Assembly: GCF_014652555.1 (NCBI RefSeq)
Contig: NZ_BMZA01000001.1
Span: 694,880-758,879 of the forward strand
From: Novosphingobium colocasiae
GTDB taxonomy: Bacteria; Pseudomonadota; Alphaproteobacteria; Sphingomonadales; Sphingomonadaceae
DNA length: 64,000 nucleotides
Reading direction: 5' to 3'
The notes below the pieces were generated by a model. That model was not told the origin of the DNA. It worked only from the letters and a program-made list of their open reading frames with translations, and did not search any database. Shown in pieces: positions 36,530 to 44,431 of this stretch. Numbering within the stretch: the stretch's first letter is position 1; each line of letters starts with the position of its first letter. The position numbers and the translations under genes were made by a program.

Positions 36530-37522
36530 ATGACTTTCCTGTTTGTTGACTGGCTGGGTACCCCGGCCTGGTTCTGGCTGGCGTTCGCCGGCCTTGTCCT
36601 GCTGCTGACCGTGTTCGATCTCGGCGTCCTCCACAAGGACGACCGGGCGATGGGCATCCGCGAATCGCTCAAGCTTTCGGTGTTCTACATCGCCGTTGCA
36701 ATGGCCTTTGGCGGCTGGATCTGGTGGGCCAAGGGCAGCACGCCTGCGGTCGAGTATTTCACCGGCTATTTCATCGAAAAGGCGCTGTCGATCGACAATG
36801 TCTTCGTCATATCGATGATCTTCGGCTTCTTCGCGATCGCGCCGAAATACCAGTACCGCGCCTTGCTGTGGGGTATCGTCGCGGTGATTGTCCTGCGCGG
36901 GGCGATGATTGCAGGTGGCGCGGCACTGATCAGCCATGCCTACTGGGTCATGTACCTGTTCGCGGCGTTCCTGATCTTCACCGGCGTGAAGATGCTGTTC
37001 ACCTCCGATCACGATCCCGATATCGGCAACAACCCGGCGGTGCGCTGGATTTCGCGCCACATGCGCGTGACCAAGGAGCACCACGGCGCGCACTTTTTCG
37101 TGAAGACACCGGATGCCGCCGGGCGGGTGGCATGGGCGGCGACGCCGCTGTTCCTGGCGCTGGTGGTGATCAACCTGGCCGATCTGGTGTTCGCGGTGGA
37201 TTCGGTCCCGGCGATCTTTTCTATCACCGATGATACGTTCATCGTTTACACCAGCAACATCATGGCCATCCTGGGCCTGCGGGCGCTGTATTTCGCGCTG
37301 GCGGCGATGGTCCACCGCTTTCACTACCTCAAGTATGCGCTGGCGCTGGTGCTGGTGTTCATCGGCGGCAAGATCCTGATCGCCGATTTCGTGCTGGGCG
37401 GGGCCAAGTTCCCGCCGCTGATCAGCCTTGGCGTCACCCTCGCGCTGATCGCGGGCGGGGTCGGCTGGTCGCTGCTCAGCACGCGGGGTGACAAGGGCGA
37501 AGGGCCCGCGACGCCTGCCTGA
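36530..37522 (+). CDS. terC: TerC-family integral membrane protein (Alx-like)
   Basis: The 330-residue protein has about nine helices and the family motifs FDLGVLHK, FTGYFIEKALSIDNVFVISMIF (acidic residues in the membrane), and INLADLVFAVDSVPAIFSITDD. TerC/Alx proteins are linked to manganese export or metal loading of exoenzymes and to tellurite resistance. Start at ATG 36530 with GGAG eleven bases upstream. I looked for a yybP-ykoY manganese riboswitch upstream and saw none. Confidence 0.9.
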   Translation: MTFLFVDWLGTPAWFWLAFAGLVLLLTVFDLGVLHKDDRAMGIRESLKLSVFYIAVAMAFGGWIWWAKGSTPAVEYFTGYFIEKALSIDNVFVISMIFGFFAIAPKYQYRALLWGIVAVIVLRGAMIAGGAALISHAYWVMYLFAAFLIFTGVKMLFTSDHDPDIGNNPAVRWISRHMRVTKEHHGAHFFVKTPDAAGRVAWAATPLFLALVVINLADLVFAVDSVPAIFSITDDTFIVYTSNIMAILGLRALYFALAAMVHRFHYLKYALALVLVFIGGKILIADFVLGGAKFPPLISLGVTLALIAGGVGWSLLSTRGDKGEGPATPA

Positions 37523-37525
37523 TCG

Positions 37526-38818
37526 TCAGGTCGAACGGCCCCGGCGCACGCTGGCGTGCCGTTCGATCACCTGATCGCGGCTGGGCCCGTCGAGGTGCAG
37601 CAGCGCCTGTTCCAGCAGCAGGTCGGCTTCCGCCAGCACCAGTTTGCGCCGGTGTTCGGCATCCAGCCCCAGCAGGATCGATCGCAAGGTGTCGAACGCC
37701 ACCAGGCAGGCAATCGGCGAAGTCGCCACGCCGGACCGGACGCAACCGAAACCGCGCGAAACGAAGTGATCGAAACCGTCGCGCAGCGGCTGCACCGGGC
37801 AGTGCCGGCCGGGCTCGTTCCAGGCATCGCGATCAAGGTCGCGCTGGCCCAGCAGCACGGTCGCCGCGCCGAGCCAGTGGAGGGCGTTGAGCGCGGTGAA
37901 GGGATCGTTCACCGCCGGCGATAGCGCGCGCAGGGTTATCTCCACCAGCTCGTCGATCGAGAATTCGAGGTCCTGTTCGGGCGTGCGCGATCCGCCCAAG
38001 GCAAAGGTCGCGCGGATGTGCGGGGCCGCCTGCGCCACTGCCGCGTCGTCACTGATCGTCGCCAGCGGCATCCCGGCGTGGACGAAATCACCCGGCCGCG
38101 CGGTCAGCCAGATGGTGAACCCGTGCCGCCGCGCCAGCGTATCCAGCGCCCCGAAGTCGATCACCCGGATATAGCCGGCGGCCTGCGCCTCGACTTGCGC
38201 CCCGCCCGGCCATCCCAATGCCTGCGGCTCGCCGGTGCCCTCGTCGGGGAAGCGCGACACGATCTCTCGCAGCAACCGGGTGCCGATCGCTTCGAGGACC
38301 GAGTTGATGCGGATGGAATCGGGGACGTGGTGCAGGAAGTAGACCAGCACCGCGACGCTGAGCAGCAGCAGCAGCCAGGCGATCGTCAGCGCCAGTTGCG
38401 GCACGAACGCGCTTTGGTCGCCATCGCCGCTGCGCACGCTTTGCAGCACGGTGATCGCATAGACAAAGGTGCCGACGAACGTCGCGAGGCTGAACTGGTT
38501 GCCCTTGTCCTCCATGAAGTTGTTCAGCAGCCGCGGGCCGAAGGTGCCGCTGGCATAGGCGACGGCGGCGATCGTGATGGAGAACACCGTCGACGCGACC
38601 CCGATCACGGACCCCGCAAGGACGGAGAGCATGTTGGCCGCGCCGTCGGGCCGTGCGGGCACGATCCAGTGCCGTTCGGCCAGCCACTGGCTCGCCCCGC
38701 TGCGATCGACATGGACGATCCCGAATCCCAGCAACAACCCGGCCAGCGCGAACAGCGCCGGCCAGAACCAGTAGCTGGCGCGAATCGCGAACCAGTCGGA
38801 GCGCAGTCTGGCGAGCAT
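37526..38818 (-). CDS. DUF2254 family membrane protein
   Basis: The 430-residue protein has four N-terminal membrane helices (about 15-35, 60-85, 105-125, 140-162) with the block SVLAGSVIGVASTVFSITIAAVAYASGTFGPRLLNNFMEDKGNQ. A soluble C-terminal half carries SRTPEQDLEFSIDELVEITLRALSPAVNDPFTALNALHWLG. This is DUF2254. It is of unknown role and sits convergent with terC (three bases apart). Confidence 0.85.
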   Translation of the reverse strand: MLARLRSDWFAIRASYWFWPALFALAGLLLGFGIVHVDRSGASQWLAERHWIVPARPDGAANMLSVLAGSVIGVASTVFSITIAAVAYASGTFGPRLLNNFMEDKGNQFSLATFVGTFVYAITVLQSVRSGDGDQSAFVPQLALTIAWLLLLLSVAVLVYFLHHVPDSIRINSVLEAIGTRLLREIVSRFPDEGTGEPQALGWPGGAQVEAQAAGYIRVIDFGALDTLARRHGFTIWLTARPGDFVHAGMPLATISDDAAVAQAAPHIRATFALGGSRTPEQDLEFSIDELVEITLRALSPAVNDPFTALNALHWLGAATVLLGQRDLDRDAWNEPGRHCPVQPLRDGFDHFVSRGFGCVRSGVATSPIACLVAFDTLRSILLGLDAEHRRKLVLAEADLLLEQALLHLDGPSRDQVIERHASVRRGRST

Positions 38819-38950
38819 CGTTTACGGGTTCCCCTTGCCTGCCCCGGATGCCGCAACGCGCAAGGCACGGCAAGGCTGCCGTGTCAGGCACAGTCGGCCA
38901 TCTGCGAAAAACCGATGGTTTGCCGGAACAGGGGCGGCTAGGGCGGCGCG

Positions 38951-39832
38951 ATGAGCACGAACACTCCGCCGCCACGCACCTGGAAGACCCGCCAGCTTGT
39001 GGCGTTGCTGGTGGCCAACATGATGCTGGCCTGCGGCGGCCTGCTGGTCCGCTGGGCGGATACCGGCGCGGTCGCCGCCGGCTTCTGGCGGGTGACGCTG
39101 GCGCTGCCGATCCTGCTGCTGGTCGCCTGGCGCGAACCCGGCGGCCTTGCCCGCATCGCCCCGCGCCGCCTGGTGGTCCTGCTCTGCGCGGGCGGGATAT
39201 TTGGGCTGAACATCGCCGCCTGGCACATCGGTATCGATAAGACCAAGCTGGGCAATGCGGCGCTGTTCGGCAATGCCGGCAGTCTGGTGCTGATGGCCTG
39301 GGGCGTCATCGCCGCGCGCCGTCCGCCCCGGTTGCCGGAACTGCTGGCCATTGGCGCGGCGCTGGGCGGAGCGGCGCTGCTGATGGTGGGGTCGCTGGAG
39401 ATCGGCCATGCCAACCTGACCGGCGATCTCATGTGCCTGCTCGCCGGGCTGCTGTTCGCCGTCTACGTCCTGCTGCTCAATTCCGCGCGGCGCGAACTGC
39501 CGCCGGTCACGGTGCTGGCCGGGTCCATGCTGGCCAGCGCGCCGGTCCTGCTGGCCATCGCCACCCTGCGCGGAGAGGCGATCCTGCCGCATGACTGGAC
39601 CCCGCTGATCCTGCTGGCCTTTTCCAGCCAGATCGTGGGGCAGGGACTGCTCATCAATTACCTGCGCTATTTCTCGCCGCTGATGATCGGCGTGGCGCTG
39701 CTGACCCAGCCGGCAATCTCGGCGCTGGTCGGCTGGATCGCCTTTGCCGAGACGCTTTCGGTACAGGACGTGATCGGCATGGTGCTGCTTGCGACAGCGC
39801 TGGTGATGGCGCGGGCCGGTGACCGGGCGTGA
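38951..39832 (+). CDS. DMT-superfamily permease (EamA type)
   Basis: A 293-residue protein with ten membrane helices in two EamA repeats (LACGGLLVRWADTGAVAAGFWR, and ISALVGWIAFAETLSVQDVIGMVLLATALVMAR). It is likely an exporter of a small metabolite; the substrate is not predictable. Start at ATG 38951. Confidence 0.8.
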   Translation: MSTNTPPPRTWKTRQLVALLVANMMLACGGLLVRWADTGAVAAGFWRVTLALPILLLVAWREPGGLARIAPRRLVVLLCAGGIFGLNIAAWHIGIDKTKLGNAALFGNAGSLVLMAWGVIAARRPPRLPELLAIGAALGGAALLMVGSLEIGHANLTGDLMCLLAGLLFAVYVLLLNSARRELPPVTVLAGSMLASAPVLLAIATLRGEAILPHDWTPLILLAFSSQIVGQGLLINYLRYFSPLMIGVALLTQPAISALVGWIAFAETLSVQDVIGMVLLATALVMARAGDRA

Positions 39833-39846
39833 AAAAGGCGGGCCAA

Positions 39847-39937
39847 AGGTTACAAAGGTTACACCATGTAAACTTTAAGATTGGCCATTATCCATTTGAA
39901 AATACTAACTATAATTGTCATTTTCGAAAGTTACACT
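39847..39937 (+). repeat. AT-rich palindrome-bearing repeat (copy 2)
   Basis: Inverse counterpart of 28675-28765, with AAGGTTACACCATGTAAAC, GATTG and CGAAAGTTACACT in the same order. It lies immediately downstream of the DMT permease and before the toxin-antitoxin locus. Confidence 0.55.
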
Positions 39938-40061
39938 CCTCCCGGATTATTTCCTCTACGAATGGCTTCACGGTGAGAATGAGCGGTTCCGCCACGATCG
40001 CACGAAACCCGGGCTGTAGGAAAACGGGACCGCGATGGACGCAAGTTAACTGGCCATGCTA

Positions 40062-40076
40062 TATGTGATTCACATA
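40062..40076. promoter_or_regulatory. Palindromic operator of the toxin-antitoxin locus
   Basis: TATGTGATTCACATA is a perfect 7+1+7 dyad ending ten bases before the toxin start codon (40087). In BrnTA-type systems the antitoxin binds such a dyad and represses its own operon. Confidence 0.6.
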
Positions 40077-40086
40077 GTCACGCGGC

Positions 40087-40554
40087 ATGGAGTTCACGTT
40101 CGATCCCGCCAAGGACGAAGCCAACCGGTTCAAGCACGGCCTGCGGCTGGCGTTCGGCATGCGGGTGTTCGAGGATCCGTATCACGAACTTGTCCCCTCG
40201 TTCCGGCCGAGCGACGGTGAAGACCGTTACAAGGCGATCGGACTGGTGGACCGGAAGCTGATTACGACTGTCTATGTGATCCAAGGCTCGTTGATCCGAA
40301 CTCGTAGCCCTCTCCCCTTCAGGGGAGAGGGTTGGGAGAGGGGGGATGGTGCCACTTCGCCCCCTCTCTACTCCGGCTAGGCGGACAAGCCGCCAAGCCT
40401 GCGTATCTCTCCCCTGAAGGGGAGAGAGCGACATGAGTCAAAATTATCGAGACTTGGTATGAGGCGAAACGGCGTTATCCGGCTGATTTCGGTGCGCAGG
40501 AGCAATGCAGGTGAACAAAGAGACTACTATAGCGATCCCGGCCGATCCGAATGA
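40087..40554 (+). pseudogene. brnT: BrnT-family ribonuclease toxin, split by a miniature element
   Basis: The first 65 codons (MEFTFDPAKDEANRFKHGLR, then RVFEDPYHELVPSFRPSDGEDRYKAIGLVDRKLITTVYVI) are BrnT N-terminus. The frame then enters the inserted element at 40281 and hits a TAG at 40378. Beyond the element the same frame resumes at 40459 with MRRNGVIRLISVRRSNAGEQ and RDYYSDPGRSE, the BrnT C-terminus (the RxISxRR motif), stopping at 40552-40554. Removing 40281-40457 (177 bases) rejoins the two into a 96-residue toxin. As it stands the toxin should be inactive. The 3' end overlaps the antitoxin start by 50 bases. Confidence 0.85.
40281..40457 (+). mobile_element. Miniature inverted-repeat element, copy 1 (177 bp)
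   Basis: The left end is CCAAGGCTCGTTGATCCG and the right end CGAGACTTGG, an imperfect terminal inverted repeat. Inside are two hairpins with CTCTCCCC stems (CCCTCTCCCC TTCA GGGGAGAGGG and its inverse) and a GGCGG/CCGCC hairpin. No coding potential. It is nearly identical to 54821-54995 and an inverted relative is at 63797-63963. A TA follows the right end. The left flank is AT, not TA, so a clean TA duplication is not seen at this copy. The element inserted inside the toxin gene. Confidence 0.85.
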
Positions 40555-40795
40555 CCCTGAGGATTTCGATGTCTCGGTCGCTGGTCTCGAACGCGCGCGC
40601 ATGGGGCGGCGCTTTCGCATCCTGCGCCATCGTCTCGGCTTGAGCCAAACGGAGTTTGCGGCCGTTTACGGCATCCCCGTGGCAAACCTGCGGCAATATG
40701 AACTGGCGCGCCACATGCCGCCGCCGGCCGTGCGCGCCTATCTCAAGGTGATAGAAGCGGAGCCGGAGATGGTGCGCCGCGTCATTGCCGGATAA
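40505..40795 (+). CDS. XRE-type antitoxin of the BrnT locus
   Basis: The 96-residue protein has an N-terminal linker (AIPADPNDPEDFDVS) and a helix-turn-helix (MGRRFRILRHRLGLSQTEFAAVYGIPVANLRQYELA). It begins at ATG 40505 inside the end of the toxin gene. It is intact while the toxin is split. It would neutralise the toxin and bind the dyad at 40062-40076. It is unlike the classical BrnA ribbon-helix type, so the antitoxin is the HTH variant. Confidence 0.8.
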   Translation: MQVNKETTIAIPADPNDPEDFDVSVAGLERARMGRRFRILRHRLGLSQTEFAAVYGIPVANLRQYELARHMPPPAVRAYLKVIEAEPEMVRRVIAG

Positions 40796-40813
40796 GCGCG
40801 CCCGGCTATCCCC

Positions 40814-41800
40814 TCACCGCGCCCCCAAGTCACCCTTGCCCACCGTCCCGCTGGCCATCGCCAGCATCGCGTCGAGGCTTTTCTTGGCGTCGAGACGGAG
40901 CTGTTCGTCGATCTCGATGCGCGGGGCGAGGTCGCGCAGGGCGATGTAGAGCTTCTCCATCGTGTTGAGCGCCATGTAGGGGCAGATGTTGCAGTTGCAG
41001 TTGCCGTCGGCCCCCGGCGCGCCGATGAAAGTCTTGTTCGGCACCGCCTTTTCCATCTGGTGGATGATGTGCGGTTCGGTCGCCACGATCAGGGTATCGC
41101 CCGGCATCGTCTTGGCGAACTGCAGGATGCCGCTGGTCGATCCCACGTAATCGGCGTGATCGATGATCGTCGGCGGGCATTCGGGATGCGCGGCGATCGG
41201 GGCACCGGGGTGCTGGGCCTTGAGCTTGAGCAGTTCGGTCTCGCTGAACGCCTCGTGGACGATGCAGACGCCGGGCCACAGCAGCATCTCGCGGTTGAAC
41301 TTGCGCGACAGGTAGCCGCCCAAATGACGGTCAGGGCCGAAAATGATCTTCTGGTCGGCCGGGATCTGCGACAGGATCGTCTCGGCGCTGGAACTGGTGA
41401 CGATGATGTCCGACAGCGCCTTCACCTCGGTCGAACAGTTGATGTAGGTGAGGGCGATGTGATCGGGATGCGCGGCGCGGAAGGCGGCGAACTTTTCCGG
41501 CGGGCACGAATCTTCAAGGCTGCAGCCCGCTTCCACGTCGGGCAGCACCACGATCTTGTTCGGCGAAAGGATCTTGGCGGTTTCCGCCATGAACTTGACG
41601 CCGCAGAACGCGATCACCTCGGCATCGGTTTCGGCCGCCTTGCGTGACAGTTCCAGGCTGTCGCCGACGAAATCGGCAAGGTCCTGCAGTTCCGGCTTCT
41701 GGTAATAGTGGGCGAGGATGACCGCGTTGCGTTCCTTGCGCAGCCGTTCGATCTCGGCACGCAGGTCGAGACCGGAAAGGTTGGCGGGCATGGCAGTCAT
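40814..41800 (-). CDS. nadA: Quinolinate synthase A
   Basis: A 328-residue NadA with AHYYQKPELQDLADFVGDSLELSRKA, the cluster cysteines (in INCSTEVKALSD, HPECPPTI and CNCNICPYM), and STSGILQFA. It condenses iminoaspartate with dihydroxyacetone phosphate in NAD synthesis and holds a 4Fe-4S cluster. nadB and nadC are not adjacent. Confidence 0.95.
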   Translation of the reverse strand: MTAMPANLSGLDLRAEIERLRKERNAVILAHYYQKPELQDLADFVGDSLELSRKAAETDAEVIAFCGVKFMAETAKILSPNKIVVLPDVEAGCSLEDSCPPEKFAAFRAAHPDHIALTYINCSTEVKALSDIIVTSSSAETILSQIPADQKIIFGPDRHLGGYLSRKFNREMLLWPGVCIVHEAFSETELLKLKAQHPGAPIAAHPECPPTIIDHADYVGSTSGILQFAKTMPGDTLIVATEPHIIHQMEKAVPNKTFIGAPGADGNCNCNICPYMALNTMEKLYIALRDLAPRIEIDEQLRLDAKKSLDAMLAMASGTVGKGDLGAR

Positions 41801-41894
41801 GGCGGATATCCCCTGAAGTCCTGTGATTGGCGCAGAAGCCCCGAACCGCGCCTATCTAGGGATGGAGCGCCCCGGACCCAAGGGGAAAATGCGG

Positions 41895-42785
41895 TCAGCC
41901 GACGAGCGTCCAGTCGGCGTCCGCCTGACGGACCAAACCGCGCTTTTCGAGATCGATGAGGTGCGCGAGGACCGACCGTCCGGCGGCCGGCCACAGGCGC
42001 TGGTCCACGCCCTTGTACATCTGCGGGATCATCTGCGGGATGGCGGTATGGCCGGCCTCGATCTGGCGCAGGATCTGCTTTTCCCGGCTGCGGCGATGGC
42101 CGATCATCCCGCGCACCAGTTGGCGCGGCTTGTCGACCTGGGGGCCGTGCGCCGGATAGTAGACCGTGTCCTGTTCTCGCTCGTAAAGCCGGGCCAGGCT
42201 TTCCATGTAGGCGGTCATGTCGCCATCGGGCGGGGAGACGACGGTGGTCGACCAGCCCATGATGTGATCGCCGGTGAACAGCGCGCCGGTTTCCTCCAGC
42301 GCAAAGCACAGGTGGTTCGAGGTGTGGCCCGGCGTGGCGACCGCGGTGAGCGTCCAGCCATTGCCGCAAAGCTGCTCGCCATCGGCCAGCACCCGCGCGG
42401 GGGCATAGTCGGGGTCGAAGGCGGCATCGGCGCGGGGGCCGTCATCGTCCAGCGTCAAGGGTGCGCAGCCGATGATCGGCGCGCCGGTGCGCAGGCTGAG
42501 CGGACCGGCGGCGGGTGAATGATCGCGGTGGGTGTGGGTGCAGCAGATCGCCGCCACCCGGTCGCTGCCGATCGCCGCCATCAGCGCATCGAGATGCTCG
42601 ACTTCGTCCGGGCCCGGATCGATCACCGCGACATCGCCGGCCCCGCCGACCAGATAGGTCTGCGTGCCGGTATAGGTGAACGCCGACGGATTGTGGGCCA
42701 GCACGCGGCGCACCAGCGGGCCGACCTGTTCGGCAACGGCATAGGGCGCGGCGATCTCGCGGGGGTCTTTGGGGCTATCGGCCAT
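41895..42785 (-). CDS. Metallo-beta-lactamase-fold hydrolase (LACTB2-like)
   Basis: The 296-residue protein has the zinc motif CTHTHRDHSPAAG (HxHxDH), VATPGHTSNHLCF, TGDHIMGWST and YPAHGPQ, and a C-terminal winged-helix-like tail (QIEAGHTAIPQMIPQMYKGV). It resembles LACTB2-type endoribonucleases or glyoxalase-II-like hydrolases. Substrate unknown. Confidence 0.85.
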   Translation of the reverse strand: MADSPKDPREIAAPYAVAEQVGPLVRRVLAHNPSAFTYTGTQTYLVGGAGDVAVIDPGPDEVEHLDALMAAIGSDRVAAICCTHTHRDHSPAAGPLSLRTGAPIIGCAPLTLDDDGPRADAAFDPDYAPARVLADGEQLCGNGWTLTAVATPGHTSNHLCFALEETGALFTGDHIMGWSTTVVSPPDGDMTAYMESLARLYEREQDTVYYPAHGPQVDKPRQLVRGMIGHRRSREKQILRQIEAGHTAIPQMIPQMYKGVDQRLWPAAGRSVLAHLIDLEKRGLVRQADADWTLVG

Positions 42786-42905
42786 CGGGGCGATATGGCG
42801 ATTGCGGCCCGGCGTGTCGAGCCATTCGGTGTTGCTGCGCGCGGCGGTAAAGCCGTTAACCTTGTCGGGTAAGCTTCGCGGACGCTCCGCGCATCGCCTG
42901 CGCGG

Positions 42906-43373
42906 TCACACCGCGAGGCGGCGTTCGATCCGGTCGCGCAGGCGCTGGATGGCGCTGGTCTGGGCGGGCTCGGGCATCTGCCGCCAGCCCCGGTCAAGCC
43001 GCAGCAGCCGGTCATAGAAGCGGCGCGTGCGCTCGATCAGGTCCTGCACGTCGGCGTCGATCAGGTCGAACTGGCGCGGATCGGACTCGCGCATTTCGGC
43101 CGAGAGGCGGCCATGATGACGCAACTGAAAGGCGCTGATCTCGCCCATGTGATAGGCCCGGTGGTTCAGCAGCCAGGCGATCGCGTGCATCATCCGGGTG
43201 GTGGTGCGCAGACCCTCGCTCGACAGGGCGATGCGCGCGAGGTCCTCATCCGTGCGGGCGGTGTCGAGCCGGCCGGACAAGCTGAACACGTTGCGCACGT
43301 CGTCCGAGAGGACGAGAGCCTCGCAATAAAGCGCTTCGATGATGCGCGGGGAGATGGTCAGCCGGTGTGCCAT
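42906..43373 (-). CDS. rcdA: DUF1465 family protein, RcdA-type protease adaptor
   Basis: The 155-residue helical protein (RLTISPRIIEALYCEALVLSDDVRNVFS, then LSSEGLRTTTRMMHAIAWLLNHRAYHMGEISAFQLR) matches DUF1465. Caulobacter RcdA of this family is a ClpXP adaptor that helps degrade CtrA. Whether this protein serves the same role is inferred. Confidence 0.8.
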   Translation of the reverse strand: MAHRLTISPRIIEALYCEALVLSDDVRNVFSLSGRLDTARTDEDLARIALSSEGLRTTTRMMHAIAWLLNHRAYHMGEISAFQLRHHGRLSAEMRESDPRQFDLIDADVQDLIERTRRFYDRLLRLDRGWRQMPEPAQTSAIQRLRDRIERRLAV

Positions 43374-43577
43374 GGAGGTTCATATTTCTTAACGGCGACT
43401 CGGCGGCAACCTTAAAAAATGAACAATCCGCCGCAACATTGCCGCCGTGCCGGGATGACACAGATTTTGGTTAATATCCACTAGGACTCACAAGCGGCGG
43501 GCAGACTCGATTACCGCCTCGGGCGCGCGCGCGCCGGAGTGCCGGACCGGCAGAAAACCTCGGAATTCTACGGAATC

Positions 43578-43775
43578 TCAGGCGATGATGTCGGGGATCA
43601 GATAGTCCTCGATCAGCGCGATCTGGTCCTTCAGGCGCAGCTTGCGCTTCTTGAGACGGGCGATCTGCAACTGGTCCGATGCCCCGGCCTTCTCCAGCGC
43701 CTCGATCGCGGCGTCGAGGTCGCGATGCTCCACCCGCAAAATTTCGAGCCGCTTGCGCATCTCCTCTTCGGTCAA
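43578..43775 (-). CDS. DUF465/YdcH family small protein
   Basis: A 65-residue protein: MRKRLEILRVEHRDLDAAIE, then LEKAGASDQLQIARLKKRKLRLKDQIALIEDYL. The LQIARLKKRKLRLKDQI block is the DUF465 signature. Likely a two-helix coiled-coil protein; function unknown. Confidence 0.85.
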   Translation of the reverse strand: MTEEEMRKRLEILRVEHRDLDAAIEALEKAGASDQLQIARLKKRKLRLKDQIALIEDYLIPDIIA

Positions 43776-44105
43776 CCCGGCGGCTCCTCAGCATTCATGT
43801 CGGGCAAAAACGGCACCCACCGCCGGCCATCGGCGCGGCGGCGACGAATCCCGCCCGGCGCAGCGATAACGCGACTTATCGATATGAACCATTCTCCCTC
43901 TTCGCAAGAGCGCGCGATTGTGTTTCCATCATCCTTGCGCCGGGTCTCAAAAGATGCCGAGTCGCCTTTTCGGGACATAATGTTTCGCAAGGCTTGGGCT
44001 GCACGAAACACTGCCTCGAAAAGACCGGCCCTTCGGAAAACGAAGGGTCGTGACTTTGGCAAGCCGGAGATGCGGCGCGCCCCATAACAAAGAGGAGAAC
44101 CATCC
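43776..44105. other. Divergent intergenic gap of about 330 bases
   Basis: It separates two DUF465 genes pointing away from each other, so it should hold both promoters. A ribosome site AAAGAGGAG (44090-44098) precedes the plus-strand gene. No clear -35/-10 pair could be fixed and no gene was found inside. Confidence 0.5.
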
Positions 44106-44261
44106 ATGGATAGTTCGCATGTCAGCGCCCTTCAGTTCAAGCACGCCGGGATCGATCGGCAGCTTCACGTGGAAATGTGCCGACCTATGCCCGACCATGC
44201 GGTAATCCAGGCGCTCAAGAAGCAGAAGCTGCGCCTCAAGGATGAAATCGGCCGGCACTGA
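44106..44261 (+). CDS. DUF465/YdcH family small protein
   Basis: ATG 44106 to TGA 44259-44261 gives 51 residues (MDSSHVSALQFKHAGIDRQL, HVEMCRPMPDHAVIQALKKQ, KLRLKDEIGRH). It is a typical short DUF465 protein, preceded by AAAGAGGAG at eight bases. It is divergent from the 43578 paralogue. Confidence 0.85.
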   Translation: MDSSHVSALQFKHAGIDRQLHVEMCRPMPDHAVIQALKKQKLRLKDEIGRH

Positions 44262-44272
44262 CCCGGCCTGAT

Positions 44273-44330
44273 CCCGCCCGGAGGGCGGGACACCCCCCAT
44301 ATAACGCCGGCCCCGCGAAGCGGGGTCGGC
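44273..44330 (+). terminator. Tandem hairpins after the DUF465 gene
   Basis: CCCGCCC/GGGCGGG (44273-44289) and the 11-base stem GCCGGCCCCGC/GCGGGGTCGGC with a GAA loop (44306-44330) follow the stop closely. No T-run is present, so termination is possible but not certain. Confidence 0.4.
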
Positions 44331-44431
44331 ACACGGGTCTGACGGCCTGAGTACACGGCCTGTCGGCGATCCGGTCGCTCACGGCATTCAGCGGTTTTGC
44401 ATTTCGGGCACTTTAGGGTAGGCCTTTGGGC

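Noticed and set aside
39829..40068. A 79-codon frame after the DMT permease
   Set aside because: It overlaps the diverged AT-rich repeat and has no ribosome site or family resemblance.
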